A stretch of DNA of 15,129 nt, taken from assembly GCA_002501065.1 (NCBI GenBank), contig DLRK01000144.1, positions 35,286 to 50,414 on the forward strand, written 5' to 3'. Shown in pieces: positions 7,502 through 13,858 of this stretch (within the stretch, counting starts at the first letter, position 1; each line of letters starts with the position of its first letter). The stretch is from Akkermansiaceae bacterium UBA7890 (GTDB lineage Bacteria; Verrucomicrobiota; Verrucomicrobiia; Verrucomicrobiales; Akkermansiaceae). The position numbers were made by a program, and so were the translations under genes. The notes under the pieces were generated by a model. It did not search any database. It was given only the letters and a program-made list of their open reading frames with translations, and had not been told where the DNA came from.

Positions 7502-8650
7502 TCAGAGCTCGGAGAGAACCCAGCGGTACTCTTCCGCGATTTGATCGACGATTGGTTTCTGCAGGTCACCCGGGAGGACGCCCCAGGTGTAGGTTTCGAT
7601 CTCGAAGTGGGTGCAGAAATCCGGGTGGTTTCGTCGGTAGGCGAGGAGGTCGCTCACATGGGACTTGGTGGAACGGAGGGGTTCGGCGGGCTCGGAATAA
7701 AGGGGAATATGGAAGTGGACGCGGGCTTCGCGATGATCCTCGGTTGAGAGGAGAGGCTCCTGCAGCACGACGAGCGCCTCCGGAAGGTCGGTGAAGAAGC
7801 GGCTGTGTTCTCCTCCATTGGTAATGAGTTGGTGCAGGTAGACGGGTTCGTCGAACTGCGCGATGGCTTTCACCGCGGCCGGGTTGTCGAGAGCGAGGGC
7901 GAGGGCGTTGGAGAGGTGAACCTTGGAGATGCGGAGCCCTGCATTCCGGAAGGCATCGAGGGATCCGCGGCAATCGTCGAACTCGACCGCGAAGTGGCAG
8001 GTGTCGTAGTTGATGCCGAGGCGGCGCAGGAGGAGGTCGGGATCATCGGCCTGGTCCAGCAGGCGGTCAAAGAAGGCGAGGGTGTCGCGGGTGTTCTCGA
8101 AATGGCCCAGCGGCTCGGGTTCCAGTCCGAGGTGGAGGTCGTGCCCGCTCTGTCCGGAGAGAGTCTCAATGTGGCGTGCGCAGGCCTCCAGGTTGGCGAA
8201 GAGGGAGGGCTCGTCGGCCTTGAAGGACTTGAAGGAGCCGGGCAGGGTGGAAACGGAACCTTCCACCCCTTCGGGCGTCAGCCGGGCGACAATGTCGAAG
8301 AGCTGGTTGGTGTAGGTGAGCCGTTCGGGTGAAGACCAGTCGGGACGGTAGACGTTTTCCTTCACACGGGTCCCGTGAAAGGCGCCATAGGGAAATCCGT
8401 TGATGGTGAAAACGTAGCAGTTCTGATCGGCGAGCCAGTCCTGAAAGCGAGGCAGGTTGTCATCTTCCAGCAGCTCGCGGGCGGCGAGGGCGGAGAGACG
8501 CAGTCCGATGGCGTAGGGTTCGTCGTTCTGCACCACCTTGTCGCGCACCTTGAGGGTGTGTTCCTGCAGGACGCCGAGGGTCTCCACCCAGGACTCTGCC
8601 GGATGGATGTTGGTGCAGTAGGCGAGATGATGCTGGTGGTCGAGATGCAC
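7502..8650 (-). CDS. eboE: Metabolite traffic protein EboE-like (xylose isomerase-like TIM barrel)
   Basis: A 382-residue soluble protein of the sugar phosphate isomerase/epimerase TIM-barrel fold. It begins MHLDHQHHLAYCTNIHPAESW, very like the YCTNIHPGESW opening I recall for EboE. Likely metal ligands or active-site residues are E177 (LGLEPEP), D216 and H219 (NYDTCHFAVEFD), H245 (KVHLSNAL) and the HFHIPLY (312-318) and HFEIETYTW (348-356) strands. EboE is one of six proteins of the ebo (EDB) cluster, which is linked to export or maturation of secondary metabolite precursors such as the scytonemin monomer in cyanobacteria; its own reaction is unknown. The start is a GTG at 8650, set by family alignment: the frame is open further upstream, but that stretch is low-complexity and overlaps the HTH gene. 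It heads a two-gene unit with eboC. Confidence 0.87.
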   Translation of the reverse strand: MHLDHQHHLAYCTNIHPAESWVETLGVLQEHTLKVRDKVVQNDEPYAIGLRLSALAARELLEDDNLPRFQDWLADQNCYVFTINGFPYGAFHGTRVKENVYRPDWSSPERLTYTNQLFDIVARLTPEGVEGSVSTLPGSFKSFKADEPSLFANLEACARHIETLSGQSGHDLHLGLEPEPLGHFENTRDTLAFFDRLLDQADDPDLLLRRLGINYDTCHFAVEFDDCRGSLDAFRNAGLRISKVHLSNALALALDNPAAVKAIAQFDEPVYLHQLITNGGEHSRFFTDLPEALVVLQEPLLSTEDHREARVHFHIPLYSEPAEPLRSTKSHVSDLLAYRRNHPDFCTHFEIETYTWGVLPGDLQKPIVDQIAEEYRWVLSEL

Positions 8651-8687
8651 GGAGTGGATTAAGCACGAATGATGTGGGGTGGACGCG

Positions 8688-8726
8688 AAAAAAATAGAGA
8701 ATCGGGTATCGGTGGGGAACTCCCGA
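8688..8726 (-). terminator. Candidate terminator between the HTH gene and eboE
   Basis: Read on the minus strand, TCGGG (8726-8722) pairs with CCCGA (8706-8702) around a 15-base loop. Seven bases on comes a run of seven T (8694-8688), the longest homopolymer I noticed nearby. The stem is short and the loop long, so termination would be inefficient. The T tract might instead be AT-rich promoter DNA for eboE, which starts about 40 bp further on. Confidence 0.35.
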
Positions 8727-8759
8727 GGTGAAACGGGTGGTTTTCTCCTGACCGGATGT

Positions 8760-9083
8760 TCAGCCCCGGATCTCCGCCGCAAGTCCGGCATTGGAATCCC
8801 GGGACCCTGGCTCGTGGCCCTTGGCGTAGGTAAAGAGATCCTTGTGGCCATACTCCACGAAGCGTTCCTTCTGTGCGTCATCGAGCCGGAACCAGATCGC
8901 GACGTTGAAGGTGCGGTTGATCTTCATCATCATTTTCAGGGTCAGCTGGCGGCCGGAGCGCGCGCGCCGAACCTGCTTGTGAGTAAGCTGTTCCGGTGAA
9001 GTCTTCACCAGGTCGGTGTTGGTGAGCCCCCACTCCTCCATCAAGCGGTCGAATGGCTGTGTTCCCAGGTCGCGTTCGCCCAT
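8760..9083 (-). CDS. Small helix-turn-helix (Cro/XRE-like) protein
   Basis: A 107-residue protein, MGERDLGTQPFDRLMEEWGL at its start. Residues ~10-60 look like a lambda-repressor/Cro-type fold: helix FDRLMEEWG, turn LTNTDLV, a likely recognition helix LTHKQVRRARSGR (33-45), then LTLKMMMKINRTFN. I recall related small proteins (an LMxxxGLxNxDLVxASxEQLTHKxVxxAxxGRRLT pattern) in planctomycetes and Verrucomicrobiota, where they are annotated as hypothetical or HTH. The C-terminal ~40 residues are polar and have no recognised motif. The ATG at 9083 is preferred to one 54 bp upstream because it fits the family start and has AGGA about 8 bases before it, one of the clearer Shine-Dalgarno sequences here. 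Its position between eboE and the divergent 88-residue/eboB unit makes it a candidate local regulator, but it could equally be an unrelated gene. Confidence 0.7.
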   Translation of the reverse strand: MGERDLGTQPFDRLMEEWGLTNTDLVKTSPEQLTHKQVRRARSGRQLTLKMMMKINRTFNVAIWFRLDDAQKERFVEYGHKDLFTYAKGHEPGSRDSNAGLAAEIRG

Positions 9084-9095
9084 GTGCAGTCCTGT

Positions 9096-9115
9096 ATTCC
9101 CTGCTGACCAGGAAT
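9096..9115. promoter_or_regulatory. Imperfect dyad in the divergent HTH / 88-residue gene gap
   Basis: ATTCCCTG (9096-9103) and CAGGAAT (9109-9115) are inverted copies (one extra C on the left) around a 5-base spacer, 12 bp upstream of the HTH gene start. In a gap between a helix-turn-helix gene and a divergent gene, a dyad of this size could be an autoregulatory operator. The right arm also lies close to the HTH gene's ribosome binding region, so a structural role in the mRNA is possible. Tentative. Confidence 0.3.
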
Positions 9116-9179
9116 GGACCAGAAGATTTTCACTCAAATTCCTTCTTCAGAATTCCGGTGGCGGGTCTACATTGGGCTC

Positions 9180-9446
9180 ATGCCCAACAAGACCGACATC
9201 CTCGACCTCTATTTCATGGATGCCCGATACAAGCTGATCGACATTGCGGCCTTTCTCGATCGCCTCGATCGCCATGAAGGAGAAAGTGACTTCCGGCACG
9301 CGGGATTTCTCAAGGCGATGGAGGCCATGTTGAACCCCGGCGACCGACCGCGGGCCAGGGCGGTGCTGGAGTCGCTCTCGGATCACTCCGTCGAGCCGGT
9401 CGATGCGACCGAGATCCAGTTTGCTTACGGAGCACCACAGGAGTAG
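9180..9446 (+). CDS. Uncharacterised 88-residue protein preceding the TatD/EboB-like gene
   Basis: A small, acidic, probably all-helical cytoplasmic protein. It starts MPNKTDILDLYFMDARYKLI and goes on through IAAFLDRLDRHEG, FRHAGFLKAMEAMLNP, RARAVLESLSDHS and a C-terminal IQFAYGAPQE. It has no signal peptide, Cys or membrane segment. I have a vague memory of similar small proteins (an LYFVDARAKLIDIAAFLDR-like stretch) in planctomycetes, placed before a TatD gene, but cannot confirm it. It is far too short to be EboA. The ATG at 9180 has no Shine-Dalgarno; TACATT ends 6 bases before it, which would allow a leaderless transcript. The gene ends 45 bp before the eboB-like gene on the same strand. 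The coherent hydrophobic pattern and position support a real gene; function unknown. Confidence 0.75.
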   Translation: MPNKTDILDLYFMDARYKLIDIAAFLDRLDRHEGESDFRHAGFLKAMEAMLNPGDRPRARAVLESLSDHSVEPVDATEIQFAYGAPQE

Positions 9447-9466
9447 ACCCGAAACCGGTTTCTGGT
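9447..9466. repeat. Palindrome between the 88-residue gene and eboB
   Basis: GAAACCGGTTTC at 9451-9462 is a perfect 12-base palindrome. It extends to a 20-base dyad with ACC at 9447-9449 and GGT at 9464-9466, with a single c/t mismatch inside (9450/9463). It lies immediately after the TAG of the 88-residue gene and 25 bp before the eboB ATG. No T run follows, so it is not a usual terminator. An operator or an intra-operon mRNA hairpin is possible. Confidence 0.45.
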
Positions 9467-9491
9467 CACATCCCTCATTCCCCATCGACTC

Positions 9492-10289
9492 ATGCGCTAC
9501 ATTGAACCTCACGCTCACATGGTCAGCCGCACGACTGACGACTACCAGGCAATTGCGCAGGCCGGTTGCCAGGCTCTCTGTGAACCAGCCTTCTGGGCGG
9601 GTTACGACCGGGGCTCGGTCGAAGGATTTCGCGATTATTTTCGTCAACTCACCCAGTATGAGCCAGCTCGCGCGGCGAAGTTCGGCATCCCTCACTATAC
9701 CTGGCTCTGCATCAATCCCAAGGAGGCTGATGACGTGGTTTTTGGCCGGGAGGTGCTGTCCGTCATTCCCGAGTTCCTCGACCAGTCAACCGTGCTGGGA
9801 ATTGGCGAGATCGGACTGAACAAGAATACCAGGAATGAGCACACAATCCTGGAAGAGCACATCGCCCTGGCCCAGGAGCGTGACCTGCCCATTCTGGTGC
9901 ACACCCCGCACCTGGAAGACAAGCTCAAGGGAACCCGCCTCATCGTGGATGCCATGAAGAATGCGGGAGTGAATCCCGATCGCGTCATCATTGACCATGT
10001 GGAGGAACACACTGCGGCAATTGCCCTTGATGCGGGTTTCTGGGCGGGGATGACGCTTTACCCCGAGTCGAAGTGCACGCCCGCGCGGGCCATCGATATC
10101 CTGGAAACCTTCGGGACGGAACGCATCTGGATGAACTCGGCCTGTGACTGGGGCATCTCCGACCCCCTCGCGGTGGTGAAGTGCGCACTTGAGATGAAGA
10201 AGCGCCAGCATGGCGGAAAACTGATCGAGAAAGTGATATACGAGAACCCGAGGACCTTCCTCAGCCAGAGCCCGAATTTCAAGGTCTAG
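9492..10289 (+). CDS. eboB: TatD-family metal-dependent hydrolase, EboB-like
   Basis: A 265-residue amidohydrolase-superfamily TIM barrel. TatD-type metal ligands are visible in order: HAH at H7 and H9, E106 (GIGEIG), H137 (LVHTPH), H169 (IIDHVEE) and D219 (NSACDWG). Ordinary TatD proteins are DNases or D-aminoacyl-tRNA deacylases. This one instead has the opening RYIEPHAHMVSRTTDDYQA and the NPKEADD, HTPHLEDKLKGTR and NSACDWGISDPL segments that I associate with the EboB branch of ebo clusters. Its substrate is unknown; a hydrolytic step on an exported metabolite precursor is the usual guess. The ATG at 9492 has a C/T-rich leader without a Shine-Dalgarno. The 88-residue gene lies 45 bp upstream. 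An SLC13 transporter starts 87 bp downstream. The partners eboE and eboC are nearby on the opposite strand. Confidence 0.85.
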   Translation: MRYIEPHAHMVSRTTDDYQAIAQAGCQALCEPAFWAGYDRGSVEGFRDYFRQLTQYEPARAAKFGIPHYTWLCINPKEADDVVFGREVLSVIPEFLDQSTVLGIGEIGLNKNTRNEHTILEEHIALAQERDLPILVHTPHLEDKLKGTRLIVDAMKNAGVNPDRVIIDHVEEHTAAIALDAGFWAGMTLYPESKCTPARAIDILETFGTERIWMNSACDWGISDPLAVVKCALEMKKRQHGGKLIEKVIYENPRTFLSQSPNFKV

Positions 10290-10376
10290 GGCCTGTTGGC
10301 AGGGAAGTCGGCAAGCCCGGGCTACGGTTCGGATTTGACCGCCTTCGGTGGGCCGTGCATTGCTCTTCGTGCAGGG

Positions 10377-12146
10377 ATGACTTGGGAGATCATAGCGGTT
10401 TACGTGATGCTGGTGCTCACGGTGGCCCTCTTCGTGACCGACAAGGTGCGGATGGACATCGTGGGTCTGCTCATCATGGTGATGCTTGGTGTGCTGGGGA
10501 TTCTTGAGCCCGGGGATTTGCTCCTCGGGTTCAGCAACGAGGCACTGGTCACCATCGCGGCCATGTTCGTGCTCAGTGCCGCCCTCATGCGTAGCGGGCT
10601 GGTGGCCGCCCTGAGTGGGAAGCTGGCTGATTTTTCCAGGGGTAGCCCCATCCGGTTCATGGTCTTCGCGCTCTCCATGGTGTGCTTCATGTCCGCCTTC
10701 ATCAACAATACCCCGGTGGTGGTGGTCTTTATCCCGGCGGTCCTCACGGTGTGCGCCCGCCTCGGAGCCAGTCCCTCCAAGTTTCTCATGCCGATTTCAT
10801 TCGCCTCCATGCTGGGCGGAAGCTGCACCCTGATTGGAACGTCGTCGAACATCCTGATCGCTTCCTATGCGGCAGAGGTGGGCTTTGAGATCGGGATGTT
10901 CGAGTTCACCGGGGTGGGAGTGGCCATCGTGGTGGTCGGGATGTGCTACCTCCTGCTGTTCTCATGGCGTCTCCTGCCCAATCACACCACCATTGCTTCC
11001 ACGCTCTCCGCTGAAGATGCCAAGGAATACATCACCCAGGTGCGCATCGGTCCGGATTCCGACCTGATCGGGAAGAAGCTGGCAGATACTCCCCTGGCTA
11101 CGGCTGGCATCAAGGTGGCCGAGTTGATCCGTGGTGACCGCGTTCAGCGACTGGAGAGGGAGATGCCGTTGCGAGTGAACGACATCCTGCTGATCCGGGG
11201 TGACCTGAACAAGATTCTTGAACTCGATCGCCAGCATTCGATCAGCATCACGCCGGACATGCACGAGGATGTTTCCGAGGTGAAGCGGGTGGAAATGACT
11301 CTCTTCGAACTGATGGTGGCACCCGAGTCGTCTCTCATCGGGCAGAGTTGCCGGGATCTCGGTCTGCGGCAACGATTCGATGTCTCGGTCTTCGCCCTGC
11401 AACGCCGTGGGCGGCATCATCAGCGTGATATCGCCGATCTGGAATTGCGGATGGGTGACGTTCTTCTGGTGCGAGGGACGACCCAGGCGCTGGAGAGCCT
11501 GCGCTCAAGGGACGAGTTCATTCTACTGGAGGGCGTACACGATGAGGTCATCGAGCGTCACAAGGCGCCGCTGGCTCTGGGGACGATTCTGATGGTGGTC
11601 ATCCTTGCTGCGACCGGGCTGGTACCCATCAGCGTGCTGGCTCTGGGAGGAGCGGCCTTTCTCGTCCTGGCGAAGGTCCTTTCCCCGAGCGATGCCTACC
11701 GCTCGATCGACTGGTCGGTCCTGGTGCTGATTGCCGGAATGATTGCCCTGGGCAAGGCGATGGAGAAAACGGGTGCCCTCGAGCTTGCCGCCGGACACCT
11801 TCATGCGATGACGGGGGAGTGGGGCGACCATGCCACGCTCTGGGTGTTCTATTTCATGGCAGCGGCGCTGAGTCTTCTCATCCTGAACAAGCCAGCAGCC
11901 GTCTTGTGTGCACCGTTGGGAATCGAATTGGCCGCCAAGCTGGACTGCAATCCGGAGCCCTTCATCATGGCCGTGGCCTTTGCCGCATCCACCGCGATGG
12001 CCACGCCCATGGGCTACCAGACCAATCTGCTGGTCTACGGACCAGGCGGCTATAACTACAGGGATTTCGTGGTCTTCGGCCTGCCGCTCAATATCGTGGT
12101 CGGGGTGTTGGCCTGCCTGCTTATTCCGATGATCTGGCCGTTCTAG
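10377..12146 (+). CDS. SLC13-family (DASS) transporter with two RCK_C domains
   Basis: A 589-residue inner-membrane carrier. The N-terminal half (residues 1-200) has about five hydrophobic segments with the family signatures FINNTPVVVVFIPAV (~108-122) and GGSCTLIGTSSNILI (147-161). Two cytoplasmic TrkA-C/RCK_C domains follow, at about 217-285 and 300-385. The C-terminal membrane half ends with the second Na+/substrate motif region, AASTAMATPMGYQTNLLVYGPGGYNYRDF. Relatives carry sulfate, dicarboxylates, citrate or other divalent anions, usually with sodium; those with central RCK_C pairs are often annotated as sulfur-related or just as SLC13 permeases, so the substrate stays open. The ATG at 10377 is preceded by GCAGGG, a possible ribosome binding site. 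It may be co-transcribed with eboB (87 bp gap) but could have its own promoter. Confidence 0.93.
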   Translation: MTWEIIAVYVMLVLTVALFVTDKVRMDIVGLLIMVMLGVLGILEPGDLLLGFSNEALVTIAAMFVLSAALMRSGLVAALSGKLADFSRGSPIRFMVFALSMVCFMSAFINNTPVVVVFIPAVLTVCARLGASPSKFLMPISFASMLGGSCTLIGTSSNILIASYAAEVGFEIGMFEFTGVGVAIVVVGMCYLLLFSWRLLPNHTTIASTLSAEDAKEYITQVRIGPDSDLIGKKLADTPLATAGIKVAELIRGDRVQRLEREMPLRVNDILLIRGDLNKILELDRQHSISITPDMHEDVSEVKRVEMTLFELMVAPESSLIGQSCRDLGLRQRFDVSVFALQRRGRHHQRDIADLELRMGDVLLVRGTTQALESLRSRDEFILLEGVHDEVIERHKAPLALGTILMVVILAATGLVPISVLALGGAAFLVLAKVLSPSDAYRSIDWSVLVLIAGMIALGKAMEKTGALELAAGHLHAMTGEWGDHATLWVFYFMAAALSLLILNKPAAVLCAPLGIELAAKLDCNPEPFIMAVAFAASTAMATPMGYQTNLLVYGPGGYNYRDFVVFGLPLNIVVGVLACLLIPMIWPF

Positions 12147-12217
12147 GCAGGGATCGAGGATCATTTGATCGGGAAGGTGGAAAACCGCCACAGATCGGAG
12201 TAGGATGGGGAAAATTC

Positions 12218-13225
12218 ATGGGCGGGAAAGTGACCATCGTCGGCCAGGGACTGGCCGGAACCTGTCTGGCCTGGCGGCTTTGGGACCGCGGCCAGGATTT
12301 CTGTCTGGTGCATCGGGGCCACCGGCGGAGCGCCTCGTTCATCTCCGCGGGGTTGTTGACCCCCGTGACCGGACGCAAACTCAATCCCAGCTGGCGGCTG
12401 GAGGAGTTTCTGAGTGAAGCGCGTGCCTTCTACCAGGGTGTGGAGATGGTTCTCGGGGAACAGTTTTTCCACGAGGTTCCGATCGTGCGGCTCTTTGCTG
12501 ATGCCGACGAGCGTTCCCGCTTTGACCGCAAGCGTGACGTGGTGGACCAGTGGGTGTCGGAATTCCTGGAACAGGAAAACTGCCCCTACAATGCACCTCA
12601 CGGGGGAGTGATCTGGCAGGGTGGGGGATGGCTCGACACCCGGCGTTTCCTGGAGGCCTCCAGGGGTTACTTCCGGGAAGCCGGACTCATCGAGGTTCAG
12701 GAAGTGGATCTGGAGAAACCGCTGCCGGATGGGGGTGTTACCGTTCTCTGTGCCGGGGCGGCGGGGCTGGGTGCGGGCCCCTTCGGGTTCCTGCCCGAGC
12801 GCCGGGCCAAGGGGGAACTGCTCACCGTGCGGATCCTCGGATTTCCTGAAAACCGCATCGTGAGTTGCAACGGCTGGCTCGTGCCCCTGGGCGGAGCTCT
12901 TTTCCGGGCTGGCGCAACCTACTGTTGGGACGACCTCACCGACACAACCACCAGGAATGGCCGGGCCCAGATCGAAGAGCTCATCCGCTCGTTCACGAGC
13001 CTTCCCTGCGAAGTGCTGGAGCATGTGGCGGGGGTGCGCCCCATCGTGAGACAGAGCCGCCCGGTCATCGGACGTCATCCGGAGATCGAGGATCTCGTCA
13101 TCTTCAATGGGCTCGGATCGAAAGGGGTCCTCTATGCGCCCGGGGTGGCCGGGCGCCTGGCCTCACACTTGTGCGAGGGAACCGAGATCGAGGAAGATTT
13201 GAATGTGCGTGCCCTTGCGGGGTAG
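12218..13225 (+). CDS. FAD-dependent oxidoreductase, DAO family (candidate MnmC oxidase-like)
   Basis: A 335-residue D-amino-acid-oxidase-fold flavoprotein. A Rossmann motif VGQGLAGTCLAW starts at residue 8 (GxGxxG at 9-14), and a SFISAGLLTPVTGRKLNPSW stretch follows (about 40-58). A C-terminal FAD-contact segment contains AGVRPIVRQSRPVIGRHP and FNGLGSKGVLYAPGVAGRLA. The DAO family includes glycine/sarcosine oxidases and the C-terminal MnmC oxidase domain, which removes the carboxymethyl group from cmnm5(s2)U34 in tRNA. The next gene, only 10 bp downstream, is an MnmM-type methyltransferase, which would act on the product of that oxidase. This context is my reason for proposing an MnmC(o)-like role; sequence alone shows only a DAO-family oxidase. 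The ATG at 12218 is preceded by GGATGGGGA, a good Shine-Dalgarno. Confidence 0.85.
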   Translation: MGGKVTIVGQGLAGTCLAWRLWDRGQDFCLVHRGHRRSASFISAGLLTPVTGRKLNPSWRLEEFLSEARAFYQGVEMVLGEQFFHEVPIVRLFADADERSRFDRKRDVVDQWVSEFLEQENCPYNAPHGGVIWQGGGWLDTRRFLEASRGYFREAGLIEVQEVDLEKPLPDGGVTVLCAGAAGLGAGPFGFLPERRAKGELLTVRILGFPENRIVSCNGWLVPLGGALFRAGATYCWDDLTDTTTRNGRAQIEELIRSFTSLPCEVLEHVAGVRPIVRQSRPVIGRHPEIEDLVIFNGLGSKGVLYAPGVAGRLASHLCEGTEIEEDLNVRALAG

Positions 13226-13235
13226 CCTTGCGACC

Positions 13236-13814
13236 ATGCGAGTGACGGAGCGAGCGCACCAGTCGGTGCGGGCGGTGGTGCGACCGGGTGATCATGTCGT
13301 CGACGCCACCGCAGGCAACGGGCACGATACCCTCTTCCTCGTCCGCCTGGTCGGACCGGATGGCCGGGTCATTGCCTTCGATGTGCAGGAAGAGGCAATC
13401 GCTGCCACGCGGGGCCGTCTTGCGGCAAACGGAATCGAGGAAGGCAGGGTGTTTTTTGTCAACGGGAGCCATACGATGCTGCGGCAGCACGTGGATCGTC
13501 CCGTGGCTGTCGTGATGTTCAACCTGGGTTATCTTCCCGGGAGTGACCACGCGCACACGACCACCCGTGAAGAGACCCTGATCGCGCTTGCGGAGGGCTG
13601 GGAAATCCTGCGGGAGGGTGGCATTCTCAGTGTGGTTTGTTACCGGGGACACCCGGGTGGGGCGGAGGAGGCTGCGGGGGTGCTGGAGTATGCGGAGGGT
13701 CTGCGGGATCAGGGGGCAGGCGTGGTGATTTCCGGGCGAAAGGAGACGCTGGAAGGACCGTTTCTGGTGATAATGCAGAAGAAAGGAAAACCGCAGGTTG
13801 GCACAGGGCCGTAG
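13236..13814 (+). CDS. mnmM: Class I SAM-dependent methyltransferase, YtqB/MnmM type (putative rRNA methylase family)
   Basis: A 192-residue soluble methyltransferase. The SAM-binding motif I is DATAGNGHDT (residues 23-32), and acidic motif II is AFDVQEEAI. The hallmark of the YtqB family follows, FNLGYLPGSDHAHTTT (95-110), then YRGHPGG (136-142). B. subtilis YtqB (MnmM) methylates nm5(s2)U34 of tRNA to mnm5(s2)U34, doing the job of the methylase domain of enterobacterial MnmC. Length and motifs fit that family throughout. ATG 13236 is chosen over an upstream in-frame GTG at 13203 because the frame before it overlaps the end of the upstream gene, and MRVTERAHQSV is family-like. It lies 10 bp after the DAO oxidoreductase and is almost certainly in the same operon. 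The last residues (KGKPQVGTGP) are variable. Confidence 0.88.
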   Translation: MRVTERAHQSVRAVVRPGDHVVDATAGNGHDTLFLVRLVGPDGRVIAFDVQEEAIAATRGRLAANGIEEGRVFFVNGSHTMLRQHVDRPVAVVMFNLGYLPGSDHAHTTTREETLIALAEGWEILREGGILSVVCYRGHPGGAEEAAGVLEYAEGLRDQGAGVVISGRKETLEGPFLVIMQKKGKPQVGTGP

Positions 13815-13818
13815 CGAC

Positions 13819-13849
13819 GGCTCCCACCTCGCTGTCGGCGAGGGAGGCC
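13819..13849. repeat. GC-rich hairpin between convergent mnmM and ndk
   Basis: CCTCGC (13827-13832) and GCGAGG (13838-13843) form a perfect 6-bp stem with a TGTCG loop. It can be extended, with a bulge, by GGCTC (13819-13823) against GAGGCC (13844-13849). It fills most of the 44-bp gap between two convergent stop codons. No T run follows on either strand. It may serve as a bidirectional transcription block or mRNA 3' stabiliser, or be one copy of a dispersed palindromic (REP-like) element. No second copy was noticed in this window. Confidence 0.45.
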
Positions 13850-13858
13850 AAGAGGGCC

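Noticed and set aside
8651..8881. N-terminal extension of EboE-like protein beyond the GTG at 8650
   Set aside because: The extra residues are Arg/Pro/Ser-rich, overlap the end of the HTH gene and are not part of the family start, which begins just before YCTNIHP.
10290..10376. Terminator between eboB and the SLC13 gene
   Set aside because: Only very short stems (CCTG/CAGG, GCCCGGGC) and no T run; not enough to call a terminator.
13111..13139. Frameshift or truncation in the FAD oxidoreductase
   Set aside because: The C-terminal FAD-contact segment FNGLGSKGVLYAP is in frame and the full length is normal for the family; the gene is intact.
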